NCBI GenBank assembly: GCA_023664485.1
Contig: JAMPFK010000007.1
Coordinates: forward strand, 1-64,000
Source of the DNA: Bacteroides fragilis
Lineage (GTDB): Bacteria; Bacillota; Clostridia; Lachnospirales; Lachnospiraceae
DNA: 64,000 nucleotides
Direction of reading: 5' to 3'
Position 1 is the stretch's first letter. Every line of letters begins with the position of its first letter. Made by a program: the position numbers and the translations under genes. Of this stretch, positions 52,794-61,982 are shown one piece after another. The notes beneath the pieces are model-generated. The model made no database searches and was not told the origin of the DNA. It worked only from the letters and a program-made list of their open reading frames with translations.

Positions 52794-52973
52794 ATGTCTA
52801 TTTGTCCTAAGAACAAATCTTCCAAAGGAAGAAGAGATAGGAGAAGAGCAAACTGGAAAATGACTGCTCCTACATTGGTAAAGTGCAGTAAATGCGGCGC
52901 ATTAATGGTTCCTCACAGAGTATGTAAGAAGTGTGGCACATACAACAAAAAAGAAATTATCGCAGTCGATTAA
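52794..52973 (+). CDS. rpmF: 50S ribosomal protein L32
   Basis: This 59-residue protein begins MSICPKNKSSKGRRDRRRAN and has the zinc ribbon CSKCG...CKKCG (two CxxC pairs) of the zinc-binding L32 form. A very strong AAGGAGGTGTAA site overlaps the end of yceD, and ATG follows. It shares the consensus promoter at 52203 and ends 16 bases before a terminator. Confidence 0.98.
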   Translation: MSICPKNKSSKGRRDRRRANWKMTAPTLVKCSKCGALMVPHRVCKKCGTYNKKEIIAVD

Positions 52974-52989
52974 TTGAAAAGGAATGTAG

Positions 52990-53037
52990 AGAAATCAAGA
53001 GGTTGTTTTCACAGAGAATCTCTTGATTTCTTTATTT
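52990..53037 (+). terminator. Rho-independent terminator after rpmF
   Basis: AGAAATCAAGAG (52990-53001) is perfectly complementary to CTCTTGATTTCT (53020-53031), 12 bp with an 18-base loop, followed by TTATTT. The large loop is unusual but the stem is strong and the position is right. Confidence 0.8.
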
Positions 53038-53059
53038 CAGGCAATTTTCCGCTAAAAAC

Positions 53060-53088
53060 TTGATTTTTACAGGACTGTCTAGTATATT
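53060..53088 (+). promoter_or_regulatory. Sigma-A promoter of the plsX operon
   Basis: TTGATT (53060-53065) and TATATT (53083-53088) are spaced by 17 bases. Transcription from about 53095 gives a leader of about 140 bases that contains a long hairpin. Confidence 0.7.
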
Positions 53089-53105
53089 ATAGTTAACGGC
53101 ATTAG

Positions 53106-53172
53106 AAATTGCCTTTCCGGACTTGTAAAAGCTTACCTGTATGGCTTTTGCAAGAGCCGGAAGGAGCAATTT
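53106..53172 (+). promoter_or_regulatory. Long imperfect hairpin in the plsX leader
   Basis: The segment folds back on itself in four blocks: AAATTGC/GCAATTT (53106-53112 with 53166-53172), TTCCGG/CCGGAA (53115-53120 with 53157-53162), CTTG/CAAG (53122-53125 with 53151-53154) and AAAAGC/GCTTTT (53127-53132 with 53144-53149). The loop is 11 bases. No T run follows, so it is not a terminator. It may control plsX mRNA or be a remnant of a small repeat element. Confidence 0.6.
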
Positions 53173-53183
53173 GTTATGTCGTT

Positions 53184-53193
53184 TACTATAGTA
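53184..53193 (+). promoter_or_regulatory. Palindrome upstream of plsX, possible operator
   Basis: TACTATAGTA is a perfect 10-base palindrome, 40 bases before the plsX ATG. Lipid-synthesis genes in Firmicutes are often controlled by FapR or FabT at palindromic sites. This one is short and does not clearly match either, so the role is a guess. Confidence 0.3.
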
Positions 53194-53233
53194 TAAGGTG
53201 TTCGCAGACCGGGGAAGGAGCAGGGGTAAGAAC

Positions 53234-54244
53234 ATGGAAGAATTTGTGAAGGTAGCGGTAGACGCGATGGGCGGTGATAATGCGCCTGCGGAAATTGTAA
53301 AGGGCGCGGTGGAGGCCATTCAGGAGAGCAGGAAGGTCAAAGTCTATCTGGTCGGAAGCGAAGAGGCAGTAAAGAAAGAGCTTGCCGGATATCAGTACCC
53401 GGAAGAACAGCTTACGCTCGTTCCCGCGAGCGAGGTCATCGAGACCGCGGAGCCGCCGGTCATGGCGATCCGCAGGAAGAAGGATTCGTCGCTTGTAAAA
53501 GCGCTGTATCTTGTCAAAGACGGCACCTGCGACGCTTATGTGTCCGCCGGAAGCAGCGGAGCGACGCTGGTGGGCGGACAGGTTATCGTAGGGCGTATCA
53601 GGGGTGTGGAAAGGCCGCCGCTCGCTCCATTGATCCCAACGGAGAACGGGTGCGCGCTGTTAGTGGACTGCGGCGCGAATGTGGACGCAAGATCGTCTCA
53701 TCTTGTGCAGTTTGCCAGGATGGGATCAATTTATATGGAAAATATTATGGGCGTGAAAAATCCGAGAGTGGCCATCGTCAATATCGGAGCGGAAGAGGAG
53801 AAAGGCAATGCGCTCGTAAAGGAAACGTTTCCTCTTTTGAAAAACTGTCCCGATATCAATTTTGTCGGAAGCATTGAGGCAAGGGATATTCCGGCCGGGA
53901 TGGCCGACGTCATCGTATGCGAGGCTTTTGTCGGGAACGTTATCCTGAAATTATATGAAGGGGTCGGCGGTACCTTAATCAGGAAAGTAAAGGCCGGCAT
54001 GATGACGTCTCTGCGGAGCAGGATCGGGGCGCTTCTCGTGAAGCCCGCTCTGAAGGAGACATTAAAGGATTTTGATTTAGAGCAGTACGGCGGCGCGCCG
54101 ATGCTCGGTCTGAACGGGTTAGTCGTAAAAACGCATGGAAGCTCCAAATCCGTTGAAATTAAGAATTCTATTTTACAATGCGTTACTTTTAAGGAACAGA
54201 AAATCAACGAGAAAATCAGGGAGAAAATTACCGTACAGGATTGA
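53234..54244 (+). CDS. plsX: Phosphate acyltransferase PlsX
   Basis: This 336-residue enzyme turns acyl-ACP into acyl-phosphate for PlsY in phospholipid synthesis. The hallmark VAVDAMGGDNAPAEIVKGA is at the N-terminus, followed by VSAGSSGATLVG, DCGANVDARS and CEAFVGNVILKLYEG. ATG at 53234 gives the family start; an in-frame ATG at 53198 is upstream and has no good ribosome site. acpP follows 18 bases later, without the fabD and fabG genes that lie between them in Bacillus subtilis. Confidence 0.96.
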   Translation: MEEFVKVAVDAMGGDNAPAEIVKGAVEAIQESRKVKVYLVGSEEAVKKELAGYQYPEEQLTLVPASEVIETAEPPVMAIRRKKDSSLVKALYLVKDGTCDAYVSAGSSGATLVGGQVIVGRIRGVERPPLAPLIPTENGCALLVDCGANVDARSSHLVQFARMGSIYMENIMGVKNPRVAIVNIGAEEEKGNALVKETFPLLKNCPDINFVGSIEARDIPAGMADVIVCEAFVGNVILKLYEGVGGTLIRKVKAGMMTSLRSRIGALLVKPALKETLKDFDLEQYGGAPMLGLNGLVVKTHGSSKSVEIKNSILQCVTFKEQKINEKIREKITVQD

Positions 54245-54262
54245 GAAAGGCTGGCTGGTCAT

Positions 54263-54502
54263 ATGGAATTTGCGAAGTTAAAGCAGGTCATTGCAAATGT
54301 TTTGAGCGTAGACCCGGAAGAAATCACGATGGAGACGACCTTTACGGAAGATTTGGGTGCGGATTCTCTGGATGTTTTTCAGATCGTCATGGGAATCGAG
54401 GAAGAATTTGATATAGAGATTCCGGCTGAAAAAGTGGAACATATAGCGACGGTGGAAGAAGCGGTTCATTTAATCAAAAGCGCGATCAAAGCGGCAGAAT
54501 AA
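54263..54502 (+). CDS. acpP: Acyl carrier protein
   Basis: This 79-residue acidic protein has the phosphopantetheine-attachment serine S35 in LGADSLDVFQIVMG, then the helix III stretch VMGIEEEFDIEIP. It carries acyl groups in fatty-acid synthesis and supplies PlsX, encoded just upstream. It lies between plsX and rnc, as in other Firmicutes. A terminator starts 3 bases after its stop. Confidence 0.97.
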   Translation: MEFAKLKQVIANVLSVDPEEITMETTFTEDLGADSLDVFQIVMGIEEEFDIEIPAEKVEHIATVEEAVHLIKSAIKAAE

Positions 54503-54505
54503 AAG

Positions 54506-54533
54506 AAAACCCCTTTCTGAGAAGGGGTTTTTT
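54506..54533 (+). terminator. Rho-independent terminator between acpP and rnc
   Basis: AAAACCCCTT (54506-54515) pairs perfectly with AAGGGGTTTT (54522-54531) with a 6-base loop, then TT. It ends 16 bases before the rnc start, leaving no room for a separate rnc promoter after it. Some read-through must supply rnc-smc-ftsY unless a promoter lies within acpP. Confidence 0.85.
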
Positions 54534-54549
54534 ATGTATGGAGGGAGCA

Positions 54550-55236
54550 ATGCAGCACAGACCGTTAGAAGAACTGGAAAATAAAATCGGATATCAGTTT
54601 ACAGATAAATTTCTGCTCCGGCAGGCGCTGACACACAGCTCCTTTGCCAATGAGCAGAAGATCAATAAGTATGAAGATTATGAACGTCTGGAATTTCTGG
54701 GAGACGCGGTATTGGAACTGGTATCCAGCGAGTTCCTTTTTCAGGAAAACAGGCAGATGGCGGAAGGGCAGCTGACCAGAACGAGGGCTTCCATCGTATG
54801 CGAGCAGGCGCTTGCGTACTGTGCGAGGGAGTTCGGGCTGGAAAGATATATTTTATTGGGAAAGGGAGAAGAGCGGACCGGCGGCAGAACGAAGGACTCC
54901 ATTATTTCGGATGTCATGGAGGCGATTATCGGGGCAGTTTATCTTGACAGCGGCATGCAGCAGGCGGCGGCCTTTATCCATCGGTTCATTCTTTCCGATC
55001 TGGAGCATAAAAAGCTGTTCTATGATGCGAAAACGATCCTGCAGGAGCTCGTGCAGCAGAAAAACCAGGGAAAGCTTCATTATCAGCTGCTTCGCGAGGA
55101 GGGGCCGGATCATGATAAGCTTTTTGTCGTAGAGGCCAGAATTGACGACAGGAAAATCGGTGAAGGGGCAGGAAAAACAAAAAAAGCGGCGGAACAGCAG
55201 GCGGCTTATGAGGCGCTCGTTTCTCTGCGGGAATAA
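54550..55236 (+). CDS. rnc: Ribonuclease III
   Basis: This 228-residue nuclease processes rRNA precursors and cuts double-stranded RNA. The signature YERLEFLGDAVLELVSSEFL lies at about 44-63, with catalytic acidic residues there and in ISDVMEAIIGAVYLD. The double-stranded RNA-binding domain is about 155-228. I prefer ATG at 54550, since GGAGGGAG lies directly before it; ATG at 54538 is also in frame but follows the terminator without a ribosome site. smc starts 14 bases after the stop. Confidence 0.96.
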   Translation: MQHRPLEELENKIGYQFTDKFLLRQALTHSSFANEQKINKYEDYERLEFLGDAVLELVSSEFLFQENRQMAEGQLTRTRASIVCEQALAYCAREFGLERYILLGKGEERTGGRTKDSIISDVMEAIIGAVYLDSGMQQAAAFIHRFILSDLEHKKLFYDAKTILQELVQQKNQGKLHYQLLREEGPDHDKLFVVEARIDDRKIGEGAGKTKKAAEQQAAYEALVSLRE

Positions 55237-55250
55237 CATGCGGGGTATTT

Positions 55251-58200
55251 ATGTATTTAAAAAGTATCGAAGTACAGGGTTTTAAATCTTTTGCGAATAA
55301 AATTACATTTAAATTCCACAACGGCATTACCGGAATTGTGGGGCCGAACGGCAGCGGAAAAAGCAATGTCGCGGATGCAGTCAGGTGGGTGCTGGGGGAG
55401 CAGCGCATCAGGCAGCTGCGGGGCGCTTCCATGCAGGACGTTATCTTTTCCGGTACGGAGATGCGCAAAGCGCTCGGTTCCGCTTATGTGGCGATTACGC
55501 TGGACAATGCGGATCATCAGCTTTCCATCGATTACGACGAGGTAACGGTATCCAGAAGGCTCTATCGTTCCGGCGAGAGCGAATATATGATCAACGGCAC
55601 GATCTGCCGGCTGAAAGACGTCAACGAGCTTTTTTATGATACGGGTATCGGCAAAGAGGGGTATTCCATCATCGGACAGGGCCAGATCGATAAGATCCTG
55701 AGCGGAAAGCCGGAGGAGCGCCGGGAACTCTTTGACGAAGCGGCGGGCATCGTGAAATTCAAGCGGAGAAAATATGCGGCCCAGAAAAAGCTGGAGGATG
55801 AGAAACAGAATCTTGTCCGCGTCAACGATATCCTGGCGGAGCTGGAAAAGCAGACCGGCCCTCTGGAGAAGCAGTCCGAGAAGGCGAGAGTCTATCTGAG
55901 GAAAAAAGAAGAGCTGAAAACGCTGGACGTCAATGTTTTTCTGGTGGAAAATATCAACATTAAAGAACAGCTGGATGCGGCCGGGGAAAAGCTGCAGATC
56001 GCAGGAGATGACCTGGCAGATACGACGCGGAAATATGAGCATATTAAAGAAGAGTATGAGCAGATAGAGAGCCGCATCGAACAGTTAGACCGGGCAATCG
56101 AGCAGGCGCGGGCGACGCTGACGGATACGGGCGTCATGCGCTCCAAACTGGAGGGCGAGATGAACGTCCTGAAGGAGAGAATCCATTCGGTAGAGGGAAA
56201 CGAGGAACATCTTTTGACCCGTATCAATACGATCGAGGCCTCCATAAGGGAGAAAAGCCGGGAAAAAGAAGGCATTTCCGAACAGAAAGCAAAGATCGAT
56301 GAAAAGCTGAACGTATTGCAGCAGGCGCGGGAAGAGGCGGGAAGGCTGTTAGAGGATGTGCAGGGCCGGATCGAAGCCTTAAATAATCATATCGAAAGAG
56401 GAAAGAATACGATTATTGACGCTCTGAATAACAGGGCTACCATTAAATCCAAGATGGGAAGCTTCGACACGATGCTGGAACAGATCCAGATTCGGAAAGC
56501 GGAGTTAAATTCCCGTCTGCTGCGGGCGAAATCGGACGAAGCCGCGCATACGGAAACGATTAAGAATCTCGAGGAGGAATTTGAACGGATCAATACCGGG
56601 ATTCAGGAGCTTCGCGACAGGCAGGAGGTATCGGAGGAGAAGCTTTCGGGGATGCGGGAAGAGCTGGCAGGAAAAGACCAGAAGCTTCGCGATACGCAGG
56701 TCTTATATCATCAGGAGAAATCGAAGTTAGACGCGCTTTCCAATTTGACGGAACGCTATGAAGGCTACGGCGGCGCGGTCAAGGCCGTCATGGAACAGAA
56801 AGCGAAGAAAAGAGGAATCATCGGCGTCGTGGCGGATATCATTCAGGCCGAGGCGAAGTATGAGACAGCGATTGAGACGGCGCTCGGCGGCAATATCCAG
56901 AATATCGTGACGGAAGACGAAGAGACGGCCAAGAGCATGATCGCCTTTTTAAAGAGCAGCCGCGCGGGGCGCGCGACTTTCCTGCCGCTTACGAGCATCA
57001 GGAATCCGCAGGAATTTAAGAACACGGACGCATTGAAGGAAAAGGGTGTCATCGGCCTGGCGGACGAGCTGGTCAAAGTCGATAAAAGATACCGGGATGT
57101 GGCGAAATCCCTGCTCGGCAGGATCCTCGTCGTCGATAACATCGACAATGCGGTGAAAATTGCCGGGAAGTTCCACCACAGCCTCCGTATGGTCACGATC
57201 GAAGGAGAACTGCTCGTTCCGGGCGGAGCCATCAGCGGCGGCGCGTTTAAGAATAACAGTAATCTGCTTGGGCGCCGGCGTGAAATGGAGGAACTGGAGA
57301 AAAAGATCAGACAGTATGTGATGGAGATCGACAGGCTTTTAGAGGATATTGAAGCCACCAAAGCGACGAGGAATAAGCTGCGCCTCGAAATAGAGGATAT
57401 CAAAGGGCAGTTACAGCGGAAGTTCATCGAGCAGAATACGGCGAGGCTGAATGTCAGCCAGGCCAGAGAGCGGAAGAACGAAGCGGCGGAGGGTTCCGAG
57501 GAGCTGCAGACGGAAGAGACGGAGCTGGAAGCGCAGATCCGGGGGATTCAGGAGAATAAGAAAGCGATTCTCAAAGAGCTGGAAAATTCGGAGGCGCTTG
57601 AAAAAGATACGGAAGCCCGGATCGAAGGCTGGCAAAAGGAGCTGGAGGCGGAGCGGGCAGAAGAGTCGGCGCAGTCCGCCAGAGTTTCCGAGCAGGATGT
57701 GGAAGTCGAAAAGATCTTGCAGCAGGCTGAGTTCCACAGACAGAATATCGGCCGCATTGCGGGAGAAATCGAACGCCATGAATCGGAACTGAAGGAGGTG
57801 CGGGAGAGCCTGCAGGCAGGCAGGGAAGATGTAGAACAGAAGCAGGAAAGCATCCTGGAAATCGAAAAGACGATTCTCGCCTCCCATACGACGCAGTCCG
57901 ACACGGAGCGGGAGCTGAAAGAAAATATCGCCTCCAAAGAGGCGCTGTCGGCAAAACAGAAGAACTTTTTTAACGAGAGAGAAGAACTGGCAAAGCAGAT
58001 GAATGCGCTCGATAAGGAAGTGTATCGTCTGAACAGCCAGAAAGAAAAGCTGGAAACTTCCATCGAGTCCCAGATCAATTATATGTGGGACGAATATGAG
58101 ATCACCCTTTCGGATGCGGCCTCTATGCGGAATGAGGAAATGGATGATCTGCCTGCGATGAAGAAGGATATTTCCAGATTAAAGGATGAAATCCGGAAAC

Positions 58201-58811
58201 TGGGAGATGTTAATGTCAATGCCATCGAGGATTATAAGAACCTGATGGAGCGGTATACATTCTTAAAGACCCAGCATGACGATCTGGTGGAAGCGGAGCA
58301 GACTCTGCTCGGCATCATCGAAGAGCTGGATACCTCCATGCGGAAGCAGTTCAATGAAAAGTTCGCGGAGATCAACCGGGAATTCGATAAGGTGTTCAGG
58401 GAGCTGTTCGGCGGCGGGAAGGGAACATTGGAGCTGATAGAGGATGAGGACGTGCTGGAGGCCGGCATCCGCATTATCGCGCAGCCGCCCGGAAAGAAGC
58501 TGGTCAATATGATGCAGATGTCCGGCGGGGAGAAATCGCTGACTGCGATCTGTCTGCTGTTCGCCATCCAGAACCTGAAACCTTCGCCTTTCTGTCTGTT
58601 AGACGAGATCGAGGCGGCGTTGGATGAAAATAACGTAGGGCGTTTTGCGAAGTACCTGCATAAGCTGACGAAAAATACGCAGTTTATCGTCATCACGCAC
58701 AGACGCGGGACGATGGAAAAAGCGGACAGGCTGTATGGCATTACGATGGAGGAAAAGGGGATTTCAACGTTAGTCAGCGTAAATTTAATCGATAAGGAAT
58801 TAGAGGATTGA
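55251..58811 (+). CDS. smc: Chromosome segregation protein SMC
   Basis: This 1186-residue condensin ATPase has the Walker A GPNGSGKS at 31-38, a long coiled coil, the hinge domain (about 515-660, including YEGYGGAVKAVMEQK and the GGAISGG turn), a second coiled coil, the signature MSGGEKSLTAICLLF and Walker B CLLDEIEAALDENN. It compacts and separates sister chromosomes with ScpA/B. The order rnc-smc-ftsY is conserved in Firmicutes. Its TGA overlaps the ftsY ATG (58811). Confidence 0.98.
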   Translation: MYLKSIEVQGFKSFANKITFKFHNGITGIVGPNGSGKSNVADAVRWVLGEQRIRQLRGASMQDVIFSGTEMRKALGSAYVAITLDNADHQLSIDYDEVTVSRRLYRSGESEYMINGTICRLKDVNELFYDTGIGKEGYSIIGQGQIDKILSGKPEERRELFDEAAGIVKFKRRKYAAQKKLEDEKQNLVRVNDILAELEKQTGPLEKQSEKARVYLRKKEELKTLDVNVFLVENINIKEQLDAAGEKLQIAGDDLADTTRKYEHIKEEYEQIESRIEQLDRAIEQARATLTDTGVMRSKLEGEMNVLKERIHSVEGNEEHLLTRINTIEASIREKSREKEGISEQKAKIDEKLNVLQQAREEAGRLLEDVQGRIEALNNHIERGKNTIIDALNNRATIKSKMGSFDTMLEQIQIRKAELNSRLLRAKSDEAAHTETIKNLEEEFERINTGIQELRDRQEVSEEKLSGMREELAGKDQKLRDTQVLYHQEKSKLDALSNLTERYEGYGGAVKAVMEQKAKKRGIIGVVADIIQAEAKYETAIETALGGNIQNIVTEDEETAKSMIAFLKSSRAGRATFLPLTSIRNPQEFKNTDALKEKGVIGLADELVKVDKRYRDVAKSLLGRILVVDNIDNAVKIAGKFHHSLRMVTIEGELLVPGGAISGGAFKNNSNLLGRRREMEELEKKIRQYVMEIDRLLEDIEATKATRNKLRLEIEDIKGQLQRKFIEQNTARLNVSQARERKNEAAEGSEELQTEETELEAQIRGIQENKKAILKELENSEALEKDTEARIEGWQKELEAERAEESAQSARVSEQDVEVEKILQQAEFHRQNIGRIAGEIERHESELKEVRESLQAGREDVEQKQESILEIEKTILASHTTQSDTERELKENIASKEALSAKQKNFFNEREELAKQMNALDKEVYRLNSQKEKLETSIESQINYMWDEYEITLSDAASMRNEEMDDLPAMKKDISRLKDEIRKLGDVNVNAIEDYKNLMERYTFLKTQHDDLVEAEQTLLGIIEELDTSMRKQFNEKFAEINREFDKVFRELFGGGKGTLELIEDEDVLEAGIRIIAQPPGKKLVNMMQMSGGEKSLTAICLLFAIQNLKPSPFCLLDEIEAALDENNVGRFAKYLHKLTKNTQFIVITHRRGTMEKADRLYGITMEEKGISTLVSVNLIDKELED

Positions 58812-59782
58812 TGAGTGAAGAGAAAAAAGGCTTTTTTGCCAGATTAAAAGAGGGATTGACAAAAACGAGGAATAATATCGTGCATGGAATCGATTCCGTG
58901 TTCAACGGTTTTTCCCATATCGACGAGGATTTCTATGAAGAACTGGAAGAAATCCTGATCATGGGAGATATCGGCGTGGGAGCGACGGATGAGATCCTGA
59001 CAAGGCTCCGGGAGCAGGTGAAGGAGAACCATATCAGGGAACCCGCCGCCTGCAAAGATTTTCTGATTCAGAATATCAAAGAACAGATGCAGGTGGGCGA
59101 GACAGAATATGAGTTCGAGCACAGGCAGTCCATCGTGCTTGTCATCGGCGTCAACGGCGTCGGCAAGACGACTTCCATCGGGAAGCTGGCGGGCAAGCTG
59201 AAAGCGCAGAACCGAAAAGTTCTGCTGGCGGCGGCGGATACTTTCCGGGCGGCGGCAGGAGAGCAGCTTACGGAGTGGGCGCATCGGGCGGGCGTCGATA
59301 TCATCGGCGGAAAAGAAGGAGCCGACCCGGCCAGCGTCATCTACGACGCGGTAGCGGCGGCGAAGGCCCGGAATGTCGATGTGCTTTTGTGCGATACGGC
59401 GGGGCGTCTGCACAATAAAAAGAATCTGATGGAAGAATTAAAGAAGATCAACCGCATCATCGATAAGGAGTTTCCGGATGCCCATCGGGAAAACCTCGTC
59501 GTTCTGGACGGTACGACAGGACAGAATGCGCTGCAGCAGGCGCGGGAGTTCGGAGAAGCCGCGAATCTGACAGGGATCATTCTGACCAAAATGGACGGCA
59601 CCGCCAAAGGCGGTATCGCGGTGGCAATCCAGTCCGAATTGAAGATTCCTGTGAAATATATCGGCGTTGGAGAGCGTATCGAGGATCTGCAGAAGTTCGA
59701 CGCGGAACAGTTCGTCAATGCGTTATTCGACGTGAAGACAGGGGAGGAACAGGAAAATGGAACTGACGTTGGAGAAATTTGA
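58811..59782 (+). CDS. ftsY: Signal recognition particle receptor FtsY
   Basis: This 323-residue SRP-family GTPase docks ribosome-SRP complexes at the membrane. It has the N domain (about 20-95) and a G domain with P-loop GVNGVGKT at 113-120, DTAGRLHNKKNLMEEL, the TKMDGTAKGG motif and GVGERIEDLQKFD. The short acidic A domain of Gram-negative FtsY is absent, as usual in Firmicutes. ATG overlaps the smc stop. The end overlaps the next gene by 26 bases. Confidence 0.97.
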   Translation: MSEEKKGFFARLKEGLTKTRNNIVHGIDSVFNGFSHIDEDFYEELEEILIMGDIGVGATDEILTRLREQVKENHIREPAACKDFLIQNIKEQMQVGETEYEFEHRQSIVLVIGVNGVGKTTSIGKLAGKLKAQNRKVLLAAADTFRAAAGEQLTEWAHRAGVDIIGGKEGADPASVIYDAVAAAKARNVDVLLCDTAGRLHNKKNLMEELKKINRIIDKEFPDAHRENLVVLDGTTGQNALQQAREFGEAANLTGIILTKMDGTAKGGIAVAIQSELKIPVKYIGVGERIEDLQKFDAEQFVNALFDVKTGEEQENGTDVGEI

Positions 59783-60971
59783 GGAAGCGTGCGAGGTCGT
59801 AAAGAAGGTCACGACGGAGACCAAGCTGGTCTACAGCGATTATTTCAGCGCTCAGACCGGAAACAAAGTATATCTGAAACCGGAAAATATGCAGTTCACA
59901 GGCGCCTATAAGCTGCGGGGCGCTTATTATAAAATGAGCACGCTTTCGGAAGAAGAAAGGCAGAGGGGGCTGATCACGGCTTCCGCGGGAAATCATGCGC
60001 AGGGCGTCGCCTATGCGGCGAAATGCTATAACGTGAAAGCGACGATCGTGATGCCGACGACGACGCCGCTTATTAAGGTCAACCGGACGAAAGGATACGG
60101 TGCGGAAGTCATTTTATATGGCGACGTTTATGACGAGGCATGCGCTCATGCATACCGGCTCGCGGAGGAAAAGGGCTATACCTTCGTACATCCCTTTGAC
60201 GACCTGGCTGTGGCGACAGGGCAGGGCACGATCGCGATGGAGATCATCAAGGAGCTTCCGCTGGTGGATTATATCCTCGTGCCGATCGGCGGCGGCGGGC
60301 TGGCGACGGGAGTTTCCACCCTTGCCAGACTGTTAAATCCGAAGATTCAGGTCATCGGCGTGGAACCGGCGGGCGCGAACTGTATGCAGGCGTCTCTGAA
60401 AGCCGGAAAGGTTATGACCCTGGAGAACGTCAATACGATTGCCGACGGTACGGCCGTAAAAACGCCGGGGACGACGATTTTCCCGTATATCAGCAGGAAC
60501 CTTGACGATATCGTTACGGTGGAGGATGAAGAGCTGGTCGTAGCATTTCTGGATATGGTCGAGAACCATAAGATGATCGTGGAAAACTCCGGCCTGCTGA
60601 CCGTAGCCGCCCTGAAACATCTGAATGTCCGGAATAAGAAAATTGTTTCGATATTAAGCGGCGGCAATATGGACGTGATCACGATGTCCTCCGTCGTACA
60701 GCAGGGACTCGTGCTGCGTGACAGGATCTTTTCCGTATCGGTGCTTCTGCCCGATAAGCCGGGCGAGTTATCGCGGGTCGCCGATGTTATCGCGAAACAG
60801 AACGGAAACGTCATCAAGCTGGAGCATAACCAGTTCGTGTCCATCAACAGGAATGCGGCTGTTGAGCTCCGCATTACGATGGAAGCATACGGCACCGAAC
60901 ATAAGAACCAGATTATTCAGGCGCTTGAAGAAAGCGGTTACAAGCCCAGGGTTGTGCGCGCGAGTATTTAA
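59757..60971 (+). CDS. ilvA: Threonine ammonia-lyase (threonine dehydratase)
   Basis: This 404-residue PLP enzyme turns threonine into 2-oxobutanoate and ammonia. The PLP lysine is K52 in FTGAYKLRGAYYKM; the cofactor loop GGGGLATG follows later. Residues about 325-404 form one ACT domain, giving the length of the TdcB/short-IlvA class (TIGR01127) rather than the two-ACT long form. It could feed isoleucine synthesis or threonine breakdown. The 26-base overlap with ftsY suggests co-transcription. The ribosome site GGGGAGG lies within ftsY. Confidence 0.93.
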   Translation: MELTLEKFEEACEVVKKVTTETKLVYSDYFSAQTGNKVYLKPENMQFTGAYKLRGAYYKMSTLSEEERQRGLITASAGNHAQGVAYAAKCYNVKATIVMPTTTPLIKVNRTKGYGAEVILYGDVYDEACAHAYRLAEEKGYTFVHPFDDLAVATGQGTIAMEIIKELPLVDYILVPIGGGGLATGVSTLARLLNPKIQVIGVEPAGANCMQASLKAGKVMTLENVNTIADGTAVKTPGTTIFPYISRNLDDIVTVEDEELVVAFLDMVENHKMIVENSGLLTVAALKHLNVRNKKIVSILSGGNMDVITMSSVVQQGLVLRDRIFSVSVLLPDKPGELSRVADVIAKQNGNVIKLEHNQFVSINRNAAVELRITMEAYGTEHKNQIIQALEESGYKPRVVRASI

Positions 60972-61094
60972 AGGGGCGGACGAAGAACGGAAAATTCCAG
61001 CCTGTTGAGAAGGATGCCGGAATAGGACAGCGAACAGGGCATATACTATCTTTCATGGAAAACGCGCTATATCCGCAGGGAAGGAGGCATGGAA

Positions 61095-61949
61095 TTGAAA
61101 AAGAACATTGTCAGGAATTATGCGATGATTACGGTCATGGCGTTCGTCAATGCGGCGGCGATCAGTCTTTTTATCGATCCTCATGACCTGGCGCCGGGCG
61201 GCGTAACGGGCATTGCCATTATTATCAGCCGCATACTGCCTGTGGAGACGGGTACACTGATCTTCGCGCTGAATATTCCGATCCTGCTGTTCGCCATCTG
61301 GCAGTTCGGCCTCCATTTTACGATATCGACGATTTATGCGATTACCCTGATCTCCGCTTTTACGAACCTTTTGGCGCCGTTTGGACAGGCGACGGAGGAT
61401 ACTCTGCTGGCGGCGCTGGCGGGCGGCGTCCTGTATGCGGTATCCATCGGCCTGATCATGAAGGCGGGCGGGACGACCGGCGGCATGGATATTATCGTCA
61501 AATGGCTCAGGGTGAAGCTGCCTTATTTAAAGACAGGGATGCTTTTTTTCATCACAGATGCTATGATTATAAGCATATCGGGGATTGTGTTCCGCAATCT
61601 GGATGTCGCGCTGTATGCGGGAATTATTGCGATCGTAAATTCCTTTGTGCTGGACCTCGTATTATATGGGAAGGATGAGGCGAAGCTGCAGTATATCATC
61701 AGCGACAGGGCGGACGCGATTACGGACAGGCTTTTGAGGGAACTGGATATCGGCGTGACTCAGATAGAAGGGCGGGGCGCGTTCAGCGGGAAAGAGAAAA
61801 AAGTGCTGATGTGCGTCGTTAAGAAACCGGTATCGCCGCGGGTGGAAAATATCGTGAAGGAAGAGGATGCGGATGCGTTTATGGTCATTACGAGCGCGAC
61901 CGAGATTTTCGGAGAAGGCTATAAGAGTTATTTCGCGGACAGATTTTAA
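61095..61949 (+). CDS. YitT family membrane protein (DUF2179 C-terminus)
   Basis: This protein of about 284 residues has five or six membrane segments (to about 190) and a C-terminal soluble DUF2179 domain (about 200-280: YIISDRADAITDRLLREL, RGAFSGKEKKVLMCVVKK). The SLFIDPHDLAPGGVTGIAII stretch is the YitT N-terminal hallmark. Function is not established for the family. TTG at 61095 has an ideal distance from AAGGAGG (61081-61087); ATG at 61089 is only one base away from that site. The gene stands alone behind a 123-base gap with no clear promoter. Confidence 0.88.
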   Translation: MKKNIVRNYAMITVMAFVNAAAISLFIDPHDLAPGGVTGIAIIISRILPVETGTLIFALNIPILLFAIWQFGLHFTISTIYAITLISAFTNLLAPFGQATEDTLLAALAGGVLYAVSIGLIMKAGGTTGGMDIIVKWLRVKLPYLKTGMLFFITDAMIISISGIVFRNLDVALYAGIIAIVNSFVLDLVLYGKDEAKLQYIISDRADAITDRLLRELDIGVTQIEGRGAFSGKEKKVLMCVVKKPVSPRVENIVKEEDADAFMVITSATEIFGEGYKSYFADRF

Positions 61950-61982
61950 GAGCGGGCGTTCTCCATACAGAGAGGAGCATAT

